Below are positions 1 to 7,475 of a stretch of DNA of 43,815 nt, in pieces; position 1 is the first letter of the stretch, and each line of letters opens with the position of its first letter. The translations under genes were made by a program, and so were the position numbers. A model generated the notes under the pieces. It was not told the DNA's origin, ran no database searches, and was given only the letters and a program-made list of their open reading frames with translations. This stretch comes from a virus. The stretch spans positions 1 through 43,815 of the IMG/VR virus record IMGVR_UViG_3300017744_000024. One strand, given 5' to 3'.

Positions 1-1046
1 CTAGATGTAACTTGAAATCCTGTTGAATCATCTGCACCTGTTGGATTAAATCTAAATGCGTGTCCTGTGTTTGCAGAATTGTTATAGTAAAAACCTGTAA
101 TAGTTAAATCTTCAACAGTTGTTTCACCATTTAATATAAAAGCATCATTGCTGTTTGTTGCATTGCTTGGTTGAATTTTTACTGCTCTAATTCCATCACC
201 TCTTATACTAACTCCTGTTGGAATAGTTAATGGAAAATCTTCTGTGTATGTGCCTGGATAAATGTAAACATGGTCTCCAGCAATAGCCACTGATAATGCT
301 TGTTCAATTGAAGCATATGGATCATTTTGGTGAGTTCCTGATTTAGAGTCATCACCGTTGGTTGCCACGTATATTACTTTACCTGGACGTGCTGTTAAGT
401 TTAGTCCTTGTACAGTGATGTTTCCTGATAGTGCTAGGTTGTCCACTGTTAAATTGTTGGCATATGCTTGATTCCAACGTTTTGCCGCAGTTCCTAAACT
501 GTATGTGTCTGAAGCATCAGGTATGATGTTTGATGTAATATCAGCATTAATTGTTATAGAATCTGTATCATTATCACCAATAGTGATGTTACCGTCTGCT
601 CTAATATTTCCTGTTGCGTGGATATTTCCTTGTACTTCTGTGTTACCTATAATATCTACTTTACCTGTACCGCTAGTTACAATCTCAAAGTTTTGATTGG
701 TATCAGTTGCTTCAATTTTATTGTTAGTGATTATAAGATCATCTACATGAATTTCGTTATTGTATACAATACCGTCTATTGCTGAAAAGTTAAGTTGAGA
801 TGATGTTGTTGAAATCGTGTTGCCAGTTACTGTGATATTTCCTACATCTACTTGTCCAGTAACTTCTGCATTTGTTGTACGTGCTGTTCCGTTTATATCT
901 AGCGGGTATTGAGGAGTGCTGGTCTTAACACCAATCCTGTTGTTATTAACATCAATGTATAACAAGTTCGTCTCAAAAGCCAAATCTGCTCCATTACGCA
1001 GAAGATTGGACTTCAAGAGCTGACCTGATATTCGACCTACAGCCAT
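1..1046 (-). CDS. Tail-fibre-like structural protein, C-terminal part cut by window edge
   Basis: The frame is open from an ATG at 1046 to the window edge, giving about 348 residues with no stop. The start is supported by AAAGGAG just upstream. The N-terminus (MAVGRISGQLL) and the following segment (DLAFETNLLYI, then NNRIGVKTSTPQ) are a diverged copy of the neighbouring fibre at 1222-4386. The middle carries the fibre-type GTGKV motif and a GNIHATGNI segment. The last third (IYVATNGDDSKSG, YPGTYTEDFPL, GDGIRAVKIQP) looks like the right-handed beta-helix (pectin-lyase or DUF1565-like) region seen in phage fibres. It probably forms a fibre or a baseplate-attached receptor-binding part. The exact fibre class cannot be assigned. 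It is the last visible gene of the minus-strand structural run. Confidence 0.75.
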   Translation of the reverse strand, partial: MAVGRISGQLLKSNLLRNGADLAFETNLLYIDVNNNRIGVKTSTPQYPLDINGTARTTNAEVTGQVDVGNITVTGNTISTTSSQLNFSAIDGIVYNNEIHVDDLIITNNKIEATDTNQNFEIVTSGTGKVDIIGNTEVQGNIHATGNIRADGNITIGDNDTDSITINADITSNIIPDASDTYSLGTAAKRWNQAYANNLTVDNLALSGNITVQGLNLTARPGKVIYVATNGDDSKSGTHQNDPYASIEQALSVAIAGDHVYIYPGTYTEDFPLTIPTGVSIRGDGIRAVKIQPSNATNSNDAFILNGETTVEDLTITGFYYNNSANTGHAFRFNPTGADDSTGFQVTS

Positions 1047-1095
1047 TGTTTTTGCTCCTTTATAGCACGGGGATCTTGTCCCACCAACCTGATTT

Positions 1096-1170
1096 TCACC
1101 TTACATTATTCATAAGTTCTTCGTCGGTTGTACCACGGTTTGTCCTGCTGAATCTGGTCGGATTCTGCAT
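1096..1170 (-). CDS. Possible 24-aa leader peptide ORF upstream of fibre gene
   Basis: This is a 24-codon ORF (begins MQNPTRFSRTNR, ends TGA at 1098-1096) in the gap between two fibre genes. Its ATG lies 6 bases after a late-type motif GATAAATA (1184-1177), so the predicted transcript would start within a base or two of the ATG and be leaderless. There is no Shine-Dalgarno sequence. It could be a real micro-protein, a leader peptide for the fibre gene 50 bases further on, or chance. I recognise no family. Confidence 0.3.
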   Translation of the reverse strand: MQNPTRFSRTNRGTTDEELMNNVR

Positions 1171-1176
1171 TAGTAT

Positions 1177-1184
1177 TATTTATC
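1177..1184 (-). promoter_or_regulatory. Candidate T4-type late promoter (GATAAATA)
   Basis: The minus-strand octamer GATAAATA differs at one base from the T4 late consensus TATAAATA recognised by gp55-RNA polymerase. It lies in the gap before the fibre gene starting at 1046 and 6 bases before the 24-codon ORF. It fits position and class, but a single octamer in A+T-rich DNA is weak evidence alone. Confidence 0.45.
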
Positions 1185-1221
1185 GGTCTTTTGGTATTAT
1201 ATTGTACAAGGTTAATTTATA

Positions 1222-4200
1222 CTAGTTTAATATGAGGTTGTAAACCACATTGAGATCTTCCGCAATTTCGTCTGTAACTGTTACAGATTGCACACCAATA
1301 GAAGAAACCCAACCATCCACTGCTCCAGCATATACTTCTAAAAGACCACTGTCTGAGTTCCACCATACTGCTCCTAGTCTAGGAGTGATAGCATCACGTT
1401 GTACAGTTGTTCCAAATGGTCCTATATATCCGTTGGTTGACTCAAATTGTACTGTTCTGTTTTGTTTTAAACCTGTTCCTGTGAATGTGATATCTTGGTT
1501 GACGACTTTGTTCTCAATAGTTGCCCCAGAAACTTCAAGATTAGCAGTGTCTAGCACCACTTTCCCCGTTCCGTTTGCTGTGAAACCTGCTTGTGGATTT
1601 GAGGCACTACCCACACCTATTGTGTTGCCATTAATTGAAATCTGATCTTGACTAGCAAACTTAGGTACAATTAAGTTACCTGCACCGTCTATTTCACCAG
1701 CATATCCATTGGCTGTGTAAAAAGTAAATTTGTTACTGCTTAAATCAATATTAGTGTCTCGGTCACCATCTTTTATTCCATTCAGTGCTATTTTACCTGT
1801 TGAAAATAATTCAAATTCATTTATACTTGAATCAAACCTTACAGCATTTCCTTGATTAGGATTTTGTGCTGTGGTTCCTGATGGTAGAGATAGATGACTT
1901 GTGGAGTTGATTATTGTGTTAGTTGTTCCTCCACTAAATGCAACATCTCCTGATGCAGATGATATATTTGTTTTGAATCCAACAGTGCCTAAATTAACTT
2001 TACCTGTACCGGTTGCTCTTAATTCTAATTGTGAATTTGTGTCTGTGGTTTGAATAGTGTTATTGTGAATATCAATATTATCTAAAGTTATTCTTGATGA
2101 ATTTGTTTCTTTCCAATTTTTTGTTGCACTACCTATATTGCTTTGAGTATCTTGACTTGGTAATAAATCTTGTTCAAAATCCATTGCAAAATTTACAGTG
2201 TCTCCAGCATCATTTCCAAAATTTAATCCTGATCCACCTATTGTGGCATTACCTGTGATATCAACTTTAGGCATCAAAACATTTGCAGTTAAATTTACAG
2301 CATTGGATGATCCAACAGCACCTATTGAAAGACTGTTGTTTAATGTTTGGATTGTGTTGTTTGAAATTCTAAAATTTGGTACATCTATTTTTGTAGCATC
2401 AACAAGAGTTTCTTTACCTTGTACACCAACTGTTAATGTTGACGCACCTAATTCACCATCATTCACTGCTATCGACGTTGTACCTTTTCCTAAATCTACA
2501 ATAAAATTATCGCCAACTCTAAAATCTCCGCCTTGGTCTTGACTTACAAAATGAACTCTTGCATTATTTGTTGTCACAACTTCATTAGTTTGATCAATAG
2601 TGTCCACATCATTTTCTACATTTTTTCCTGAACCAACATAAGCAAAATTATGACTGATTAGATATGCTAAACTTCCGTTTCCATCTGCTACAACACCTTG
2701 ATTACCATATATTGTTGCACTTGCAATTACTCTTGCTTCGTTCATTGTGCCTTCTGTTACAGCATTTGCAGTTGCACTTTTAAATAGGTGTGCTGTTACG
2801 TTGCTTGATATACCAACGTTACAAGTAATAGATGTAGCAGTTGTTTCTGTGATTGTAATCTTTTTAACTGAATAAGGATCTGATGGTCTTGGGTAAGTGT
2901 GATCTGTTGCATGACCATCCATAGCACACGTGAAAGTTAAACTGTTGTCTGCAATAGTAATTGTTTCGTTAACTCTTATTGAGTGGTTGCCAATAGTTAA
3001 AGTCATTACACCAGTTGCAGGATTATAACTTCCTGCTGTTGGCGTGTATTGATTTAATGTGTGTTGTAGATACAAACCTCTATTTGCAAAGTAAGTAAAG
3101 CAATTGATAAACTCAATTCTTGATCCGTTTTTAACTGTTACTGCATCTGCACCCGGAGTAATAAATGTAACCATATTGAATAACATTGATGTTCTTGGTG
3201 ATGCTGTATCTAAAACATTGCTATCTACCAATGCACCTCTACCTGCATCTCCTGAATCAAATCCTCTTGGGTCAGTTGCTGTTCGTGTGTCTCCTTGTGT
3301 TACCACTGAAACATTTTGTATGTATGGTGATTTTGTAACAATACCGGCGTTGTCAGAAAATCTAAAACCGTAACCACGATCAGTGTTTGCATCATAATGA
3401 AAATCTACAATACTTAAATCAGAAACGGAAGACGCATCGTTCATTAAAAATGCATCTTGATATCTATTAGGCACATCTGGTTTAATTGTAACTGATCTTA
3501 TGCCGGTACCTTTTACAGTTACGTTTGCTGGTACTTCTAATGGAAATTGTTCTGTGTATGTGCCAGGTAAAATGTGTAGTTCATGTGGACCTGCTGTGCT
3601 TTCTTCAATGTATGCCAATGCATGACGTATTGTTCCAAACGCAAAGTTAGGGTGATTACCTGCTAATAAATCAGTACCGTTGGTACTCACATACCATTTA
3701 TTTTCAATACCTAAGTTAACAGCAACACCTGATAAAGAAATTGTGTTATCGATTGTGATATCATTCAAACCTGTCATGGTTTGTACGTGCATATCTCCCC
3801 AACGCTGACCATTAGAACCTATATCATAAGTTCCAGTTACGTCAGGAATTAAATCTGATTCAATGTCACCTTTAAAACTTAAAGTATCTTCTGGACCATC
3901 ACCACCTATAAAAATATTTCCATCAAAAGAAATATCTCCTGTAGCATGAATATTTCCTGTTGTGTTTAGGTCTGATGGAATAATCATTTTACCTGTACCA
4001 GGTCCTGGTTGAAATATGATATCCTCACCATTGTATGCTCTTATTCCACTGTTAGTAAATGCTAAATTACCTGTGCGTAATTCAGTCATTTGAAATTTAG
4101 TAGTGGCATTCATGTTGATAGGTCCAGTCAATGTTGAAAATGTGTTTGTTGGACCGTCTATATCAATGTTTCCAATTGATGCGGAGTTTGTGGCAATTAA

Positions 4201-4386
4201 ATCGCCTCTGTAGATAGCATTGCCTGTTACTTGAAAATCTCTTGTGGGAGCGGAGTTCTTGACACCTATTCTACCGTTGGTGTGTCCGATGAATAAAAGA
4301 TCCGTTTCAAAAGCCAAATCCGACGTTCTTGTAAGATTTTCTTTTAATAATGGTCCTGATATTCTACCTACATTGGTTACTGCCAT
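1222..4386 (-). CDS. Large tail-fibre-like protein with beta-helix domain
   Basis: The product is 1,054 aa. The N-terminus (about residues 1-60, MAVTNVGRISG, then LAFETDLLFIG) is shared with the truncated fibre at 1-1046 and probably forms the attachment domain. Residues about 230-420 (NKWYVSTNGTD, HILPGTYTEQFPLEVP, GIRSVTIKP) resemble a pectin-lyase or DUF1565-like beta-helix. Fibre motifs GTGKV or GTGKM recur, for example LELRATGTGKVNLG and NGTGKVVLD. The C-terminus contains WWNSDSGLLEVY, typical of marine T4-like phage fibres. The start at 4386 has GGAG 4 bases upstream and a late-type motif 17 bases upstream. The role is inferred to be a host-contact fibre or wedge-attached structural protein. 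No enzymatic residues are evident. Confidence 0.8.
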   Translation of the reverse strand: MAVTNVGRISGPLLKENLTRTSDLAFETDLLFIGHTNGRIGVKNSAPTRDFQVTGNAIYRGDLIATNSASIGNIDIDGPTNTFSTLTGPINMNATTKFQMTELRTGNLAFTNSGIRAYNGEDIIFQPGPGTGKMIIPSDLNTTGNIHATGDISFDGNIFIGGDGPEDTLSFKGDIESDLIPDVTGTYDIGSNGQRWGDMHVQTMTGLNDITIDNTISLSGVAVNLGIENKWYVSTNGTDLLAGNHPNFAFGTIRHALAYIEESTAGPHELHILPGTYTEQFPLEVPANVTVKGTGIRSVTIKPDVPNRYQDAFLMNDASSVSDLSIVDFHYDANTDRGYGFRFSDNAGIVTKSPYIQNVSVVTQGDTRTATDPRGFDSGDAGRGALVDSNVLDTASPRTSMLFNMVTFITPGADAVTVKNGSRIEFINCFTYFANRGLYLQHTLNQYTPTAGSYNPATGVMTLTIGNHSIRVNETITIADNSLTFTCAMDGHATDHTYPRPSDPYSVKKITITETTATSITCNVGISSNVTAHLFKSATANAVTEGTMNEARVIASATIYGNQGVVADGNGSLAYLISHNFAYVGSGKNVENDVDTIDQTNEVVTTNNARVHFVSQDQGGDFRVGDNFIVDLGKGTTSIAVNDGELGASTLTVGVQGKETLVDATKIDVPNFRISNNTIQTLNNSLSIGAVGSSNAVNLTANVLMPKVDITGNATIGGSGLNFGNDAGDTVNFAMDFEQDLLPSQDTQSNIGSATKNWKETNSSRITLDNIDIHNNTIQTTDTNSQLELRATGTGKVNLGTVGFKTNISSASGDVAFSGGTTNTIINSTSHLSLPSGTTAQNPNQGNAVRFDSSINEFELFSTGKIALNGIKDGDRDTNIDLSSNKFTFYTANGYAGEIDGAGNLIVPKFASQDQISINGNTIGVGSASNPQAGFTANGTGKVVLDTANLEVSGATIENKVVNQDITFTGTGLKQNRTVQFESTNGYIGPFGTTVQRDAITPRLGAVWWNSDSGLLEVYAGAVDGWVSSIGVQSVTVTDEIAEDLNVVYNLILN

Positions 4387-4402
4387 AGCACTCCTTTTTT
4401 AG

Positions 4403-4410
4403 TATTTATT
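4403..4410 (-). promoter_or_regulatory. Candidate late promoter (AATAAATA)
   Basis: AATAAATA on the minus strand is followed about 12 bases later by AAGGAG and the ATG of the large fibre gene at 4386. The distance gives a short conventional leader. It has one mismatch to the T4 late consensus. Confidence 0.5.
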
Positions 4411-4427
4411 GAAATTTGGTAAAGGAA

Positions 4428-5225
4428 TTATTTGTCAAAGTTGTGTAAAACAGTGACTGGTTTACCTGTTGGAACTGCTGTTCCAAATGTAATATATTGT
4501 CCTGATGGGTAAGATAATCCTGTTACAGAACTTTTTCCGTCCATGTTAAATGTGTTTCCACCACCAAGGTTTGCTTCAGTATTCAACAAAGTGTTTACAC
4601 TTAAATGAGTAGGTGTTACTGCTGTTACTGTTTTTGTTCCGTTATTAGTGGCAGATCCTGTTACAACAACTGTTTGTCCAACATGATATCCTTTGGATTG
4701 CCAATCAATCAATGCGGCATTTGAACTAACATAAGCACCAACGCCTGTTGAATTGTAATTTGCCACAGCACTTACTATATTACTGTTTACATCACATGGA
4801 TTTTGTGTTAATGTGTAGTTAGTGTTTGGAATTTGTAAAACGTTTTCCACCATTACTAAAACATTTTCTGACGCAGTTGGATAACCCAATCCTGATCCAA
4901 ATCCATCATTTAGAATTCCAAAGTTTACTTCTGTGTCATCACCATTACTTAAATTTTGTACTACAATGTTTTGTGGTTCTGATAATCTAAATTGTTTCCA
5001 TACTGGAGCGCCACCGCCTAATGACTCATACACTTCAAGTTGTCTTAATGTTGTGTTGAATCTCAATTGTCCTTCAATGGGTGAAGTGGGACGTTGTACT
5101 TGAGTTCCTTTTGGAACTAAAAATGCACCTGTTGATTGTGCTTCAATTGTTTCGTACTGAGTGTATATTAAACCTTTACCGTTTAATAATCTTTTATTAG
5201 TTGATTGACGTTTTAAATATCTCAT
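4428..5225 (-). CDS. Virion structural (fibre-like) protein
   Basis: The product is 265 aa. It starts MRYLKRQSTNKR. Residues about 38-70 hold GTQVQRPTSPIEGQLRFN followed by LEVYESLGGGAPVW. This segment (P-x-G-x-LRFN with LEVY and W) is the small repeat-like module common near the ends of phage fibre and tail proteins. A similar WWNSDSGLLEVY is present in the next gene. The rest is beta- and Thr/Asn-rich with no recognised enzyme motif. It overlaps the upstream gene stop by one base (TAATG), indicating translational coupling. I infer a fibre or fibre-accessory protein. Confidence 0.65.
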   Translation of the reverse strand: MRYLKRQSTNKRLLNGKGLIYTQYETIEAQSTGAFLVPKGTQVQRPTSPIEGQLRFNTTLRQLEVYESLGGGAPVWKQFRLSEPQNIVVQNLSNGDDTEVNFGILNDGFGSGLGYPTASENVLVMVENVLQIPNTNYTLTQNPCDVNSNIVSAVANYNSTGVGAYVSSNAALIDWQSKGYHVGQTVVVTGSATNNGTKTVTAVTPTHLSVNTLLNTEANLGGGNTFNMDGKSSVTGLSYPSGQYITFGTAVPTGKPVTVLHNFDK

Positions 5226-5551
5226 TACACCTCCAAGTAACTTACTACAACTGAAAGATTGTTATTACCTGACTGAGCAACTTTGATAACGTCTCCAGCA
5301 CCCAACACTATTTTTTCTGAATCTAGTGTGAATGTTTCTGCTCCCGGTAATAATGCATTGTTAACTATCATAGATTGGTTTGCAATGTAGGCTCCAGTCA
5401 CTGCATACAAAGTGAAATTACTATCTTCTCCACCTGTAGCATCTTCTGGACCAACATTTGTGATCAATATAGATGTAACAGCATAACTTTTACCTGCAGG
5501 TACTGTAAGAACATCTTGTGTTCCATTTACGTTTGCGTTTGTTATTGCCAT
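5225..5551 (-). CDS. Small virion protein, unknown
   Basis: The product is 108 aa, starting MAITNANVNGTQDVLTVP. The composition (VPAGKSYAVTSILITN, then ADVIKVAQ-type ending) is like small beta-sandwich proteins found between fibre genes of marine phages. The ATG has AAAGGAG upstream. Its stop overlaps the start of the next gene by one base. I recognise no named family. Its place in a fibre operon suggests a virion component or fibre-assembly accessory. Confidence 0.6.
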   Translation of the reverse strand: MAITNANVNGTQDVLTVPAGKSYAVTSILITNVGPEDATGGEDSNFTLYAVTGAYIANQSMIVNNALLPGAETFTLDSEKIVLGAGDVIKVAQSGNNNLSVVVSYLEV

Positions 5552-5561
5552 TGTTTCTCCT

Positions 5562-6584
5562 TTAAAAAATTAATCCAAAAAGTAGTGCTCTATTCTTGCT
5601 GATCACTTCTCCTCTTATGTCATTTGTATTTACAAAATATAATCCTGTATCTCCTCCAGATGGTGTTTTTGCATACAATTTAACGCCGTTGGCGTCATAT
5701 AACGGGTCTACAGCAGAATCTTGCACACTTGGTCTATTGCCGATCACGAAGGAATCATTTGCCCTTACAGACCCTGTTCCTGGTGCTACCAATTCTAAAT
5801 CTTGGTTTGAATTAAGACTGCTGATGGTATCACCTTCAATTCTAATACTACCAATATCTGTTGTTTGTTGATACAATTCAAATCTATTTGGCTCCCATAA
5901 TCCTAATAATGTTCCATCAATAGTAACTTCTATTTTTGATGTTTGACCAGATGTACTGTTGTCTGTGATTTTTACTTCTGTATCACCTTGAACTATTCTT
6001 GGAAAAGCCGCACCGATTACAACAGCATTGATTTCATCATCCACATATTTTTTATTTGGAATATCATTGTCATCACTCATTCTGCTGATGTAGTTTGCTG
6101 GAGCAATACTGGCTCCTAATCTTAAAGTACCAGTTCCGCCTGGCTCAAAATATATTGCATTGTTGTTGTTGATGTTGGCAACTCTTAATGCTAAAATGTC
6201 GTTGCCGTCTGATGAAGAAACTTTGTATGAACCATAACCAGGTCCTTGTAAGTTTGGTCCTTGTGAAACTGTTTGTGTGCTTGGATTGTTCCATGCAATA
6301 GATTCATCATAAATTATTGCCACATCATTAAGTGTTCCTCTATCAATCTCTATTCCTGCTTGGTAATTTTTAACTGCATTTATTCCTGGACTTGTTTCTC
6401 CAGAATTCAAAGTAATAATATTGTCTGTGATAGTGGTAACAGTAGACTCAACTGTTGTAGTTGTTCCTTCTATTGTTAAATTACCTTTTACTAAAGTTTC
6501 TGTGGCATCTAACTCGATTTTATTCGAGGCATCTGCTACTTTAATTTTGTAATCACCTTTTTCTAAATAAACTGTTTTTGCCAT
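5562..6584 (-). CDS. Tail-fibre-like structural protein
   Basis: The product is 340 aa. The N-terminus (MAKTVYLEKGDYKIKV), the TLVKGNLTIEGTTTTV stretch (about 30-50) and the TTITDNIITLNSGET segment (about 50-67) match the style of marine T4-like fibre proteins. Two GTG motifs (FEPGGTGTLRLGA, VAPGTGSVRAN) recur with a spacing like that of the larger fibres, so it is probably a shorter member of the same modular family. No Shine-Dalgarno sequence is obvious upstream. Instead an 11-bp hairpin (6597-6622) ends 12 bases before the ATG. The function in adsorption is inferred from context. Confidence 0.7.
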   Translation of the reverse strand: MAKTVYLEKGDYKIKVADASNKIELDATETLVKGNLTIEGTTTTVESTVTTITDNIITLNSGETSPGINAVKNYQAGIEIDRGTLNDVAIIYDESIAWNNPSTQTVSQGPNLQGPGYGSYKVSSSDGNDILALRVANINNNNAIYFEPGGTGTLRLGASIAPANYISRMSDDNDIPNKKYVDDEINAVVIGAAFPRIVQGDTEVKITDNSTSGQTSKIEVTIDGTLLGLWEPNRFELYQQTTDIGSIRIEGDTISSLNSNQDLELVAPGTGSVRANDSFVIGNRPSVQDSAVDPLYDANGVKLYAKTPSGGDTGLYFVNTNDIRGEVISKNRALLFGLIF

Positions 6585-6596
6585 AGTTTTTTATAA

Positions 6597-6622
6597 TTTA
6601 GGGAGTGTTGCCACTCCCTAAA
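6597..6622 (-). other. Strong hairpin between structural gene and fibre gene
   Basis: There is a perfect 11-bp stem (TTTAGGGAGTG with CACTCCCTAAA). Read on the minus strand the loop is GCAA, a GNRA tetraloop. It lies in the 50-base gap after the gene at 6635-7093. The downstream sequence on the minus strand (TTATAAAAAAC) has no T-run, so it is not a textbook terminator. RNA processing or stabilisation, or an attenuating role before the fibre gene, are alternatives. Confidence 0.6.
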
Positions 6623-6634
6623 CTGTATTTTATA

Positions 6635-7093
6635 TTATGCGTCTGCTGTGAAGTCGTCGTCATCTGCGTTAGCAACGTCGTCATCACCTGCTTCTTCAAC
6701 TTTAACTGAACCAGTCGCCGCCGCGGCAAATCCCCATGCTTGTTTCAAGCCGTCTAGAGCATTTGTACCTGTGGCACTTGGTTTAGCAAGTGTTAGAGTA
6801 CGTCCTGAAATTTTACTTACACCGTAAGTTTCTGCATCAGAACCTTGTACTGATATTGACATTTCGCCTGCACTTAAAGCCGCTGGTAATACACCAGTCT
6901 TTAATACACACGTAAATTCAGTATCTGTGGCACCAGTTTCAGCAACTACGAATTTTTTAGATCCTTTTTGTCTGACAATAGTACCTTCTACAACTGCTCC
7001 ACCATTGTGAAAGTTTACTTTTATTTCATTTGCACCGGCAGTTGCACCGCCAGCCGCTGTTGTGAACAGTCTTTTGTTAAGTGGTCTTCCCAT
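6635..7093 (-). CDS. Virion structural protein (MGRPLNK family), function unknown
   Basis: The product is 152 aa. It starts MGRPLNKRLFTTAAGG, an N-terminus I associate with a small structural protein seen next to the capsid and fibre genes of marine T4-like phages. It is Ala/Gly/Thr-rich, with KFVVAETGATDTEFTC in the middle and an acidic tail (DDDVANADDDDFTADA). The start has AGGAGA close upstream. It is preceded by its own late-type motif and a roughly 100-base structured leader, suggesting high late expression. It might be a head-decoration or fibre-base protein, but nothing in the sequence decides this. Confidence 0.65.
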   Translation of the reverse strand: MGRPLNKRLFTTAAGGATAGANEIKVNFHNGGAVVEGTIVRQKGSKKFVVAETGATDTEFTCVLKTGVLPAALSAGEMSISVQGSDAETYGVSKISGRTLTLAKPSATGTNALDGLKQAWGFAAAATGSVKVEEAGDDDVANADDDDFTADA

Positions 7094-7198
7094 TTTTTTT
7101 CTCCTATAAAGTAGTCCTATCCGGGTTCTATCCGGTACGCAGTGGGTTTATTACTGCATAAGTCTTTGACATAGGTCAAAGTACGTTTGAACTAAAGG
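7094..7198 (-). promoter_or_regulatory. Structured 5' leader of the MGRPLNK structural gene
   Basis: This is the roughly 100-base leader between a late-type motif and the ATG at 7093. It contains a perfect 7-bp stem with 4-base loop (7164-7181, CTTTGAC with GTCAAAG), a 5-bp stem (7139-7157, GCAGT with ACTGC), and a direct repeat of CTATCCGG at 7117-7124 and 7128-7135. The Shine-Dalgarno AGGAGA follows. It may stabilise the mRNA or control translation. Confidence 0.5.
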
Positions 7199-7206
7199 TA
7201 TTTATC
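7199..7206 (-). promoter_or_regulatory. Candidate late promoter (GATAAATA) overlapping a stop codon
   Basis: The octamer GATAAATA on the minus strand includes the TAA stop (7204-7202) of the 90-aa ORF. It would restart late transcription for the downstream structural gene immediately after the hemB cassette. Confidence 0.5.
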
Positions 7207-7474
7207 GTTTGCTGAGTGATGCTATCAGTTCAACTTTTGAGAACTTTTTTGCTAGGTTTATGGCTTCTATTAGCACAGAATTGGCTTCTTCTAGGTATCT
7301 ATCTTTTTTAGTTCTACGGTAATCTATTAAAATAGTGGTGTATTCATCATACATTTTGTTCATTGTGTTTTCTAATTTTTTAATATCGTTGATGAATATT
7401 CCATGATTGTTTTTCCATACTTGTATTCTATCCATATATTCTCGAAATTCTAATAATATTTTTTCGTGTTCCAT
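7202..7474 (-). CDS. 90-aa hypothetical protein in hemB cassette
   Basis: The start chosen is the ATG at 7474, one base after the HemB stop. A longer reading from 7489 would overlap HemB by 14 bases and adds only five residues. The protein is mostly charged and predicted helical (MEHEKILLEFREYMDRIQ, KLENTMNKMYDEYTTILIDY). It has no membrane segment, cysteine motif or recognised family. It sits last in the lipoprotein-hemB unit, so it may belong to the same accessory module. No Shine-Dalgarno sequence is obvious, consistent with translational coupling. Confidence 0.55.
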   Translation of the reverse strand: MEHEKILLEFREYMDRIQVWKNNHGIFINDIKKLENTMNKMYDEYTTILIDYRRTKKDRYLEEANSVLIEAINLAKKFSKVELIASLSKR

Positions 7475-7475
7475 A

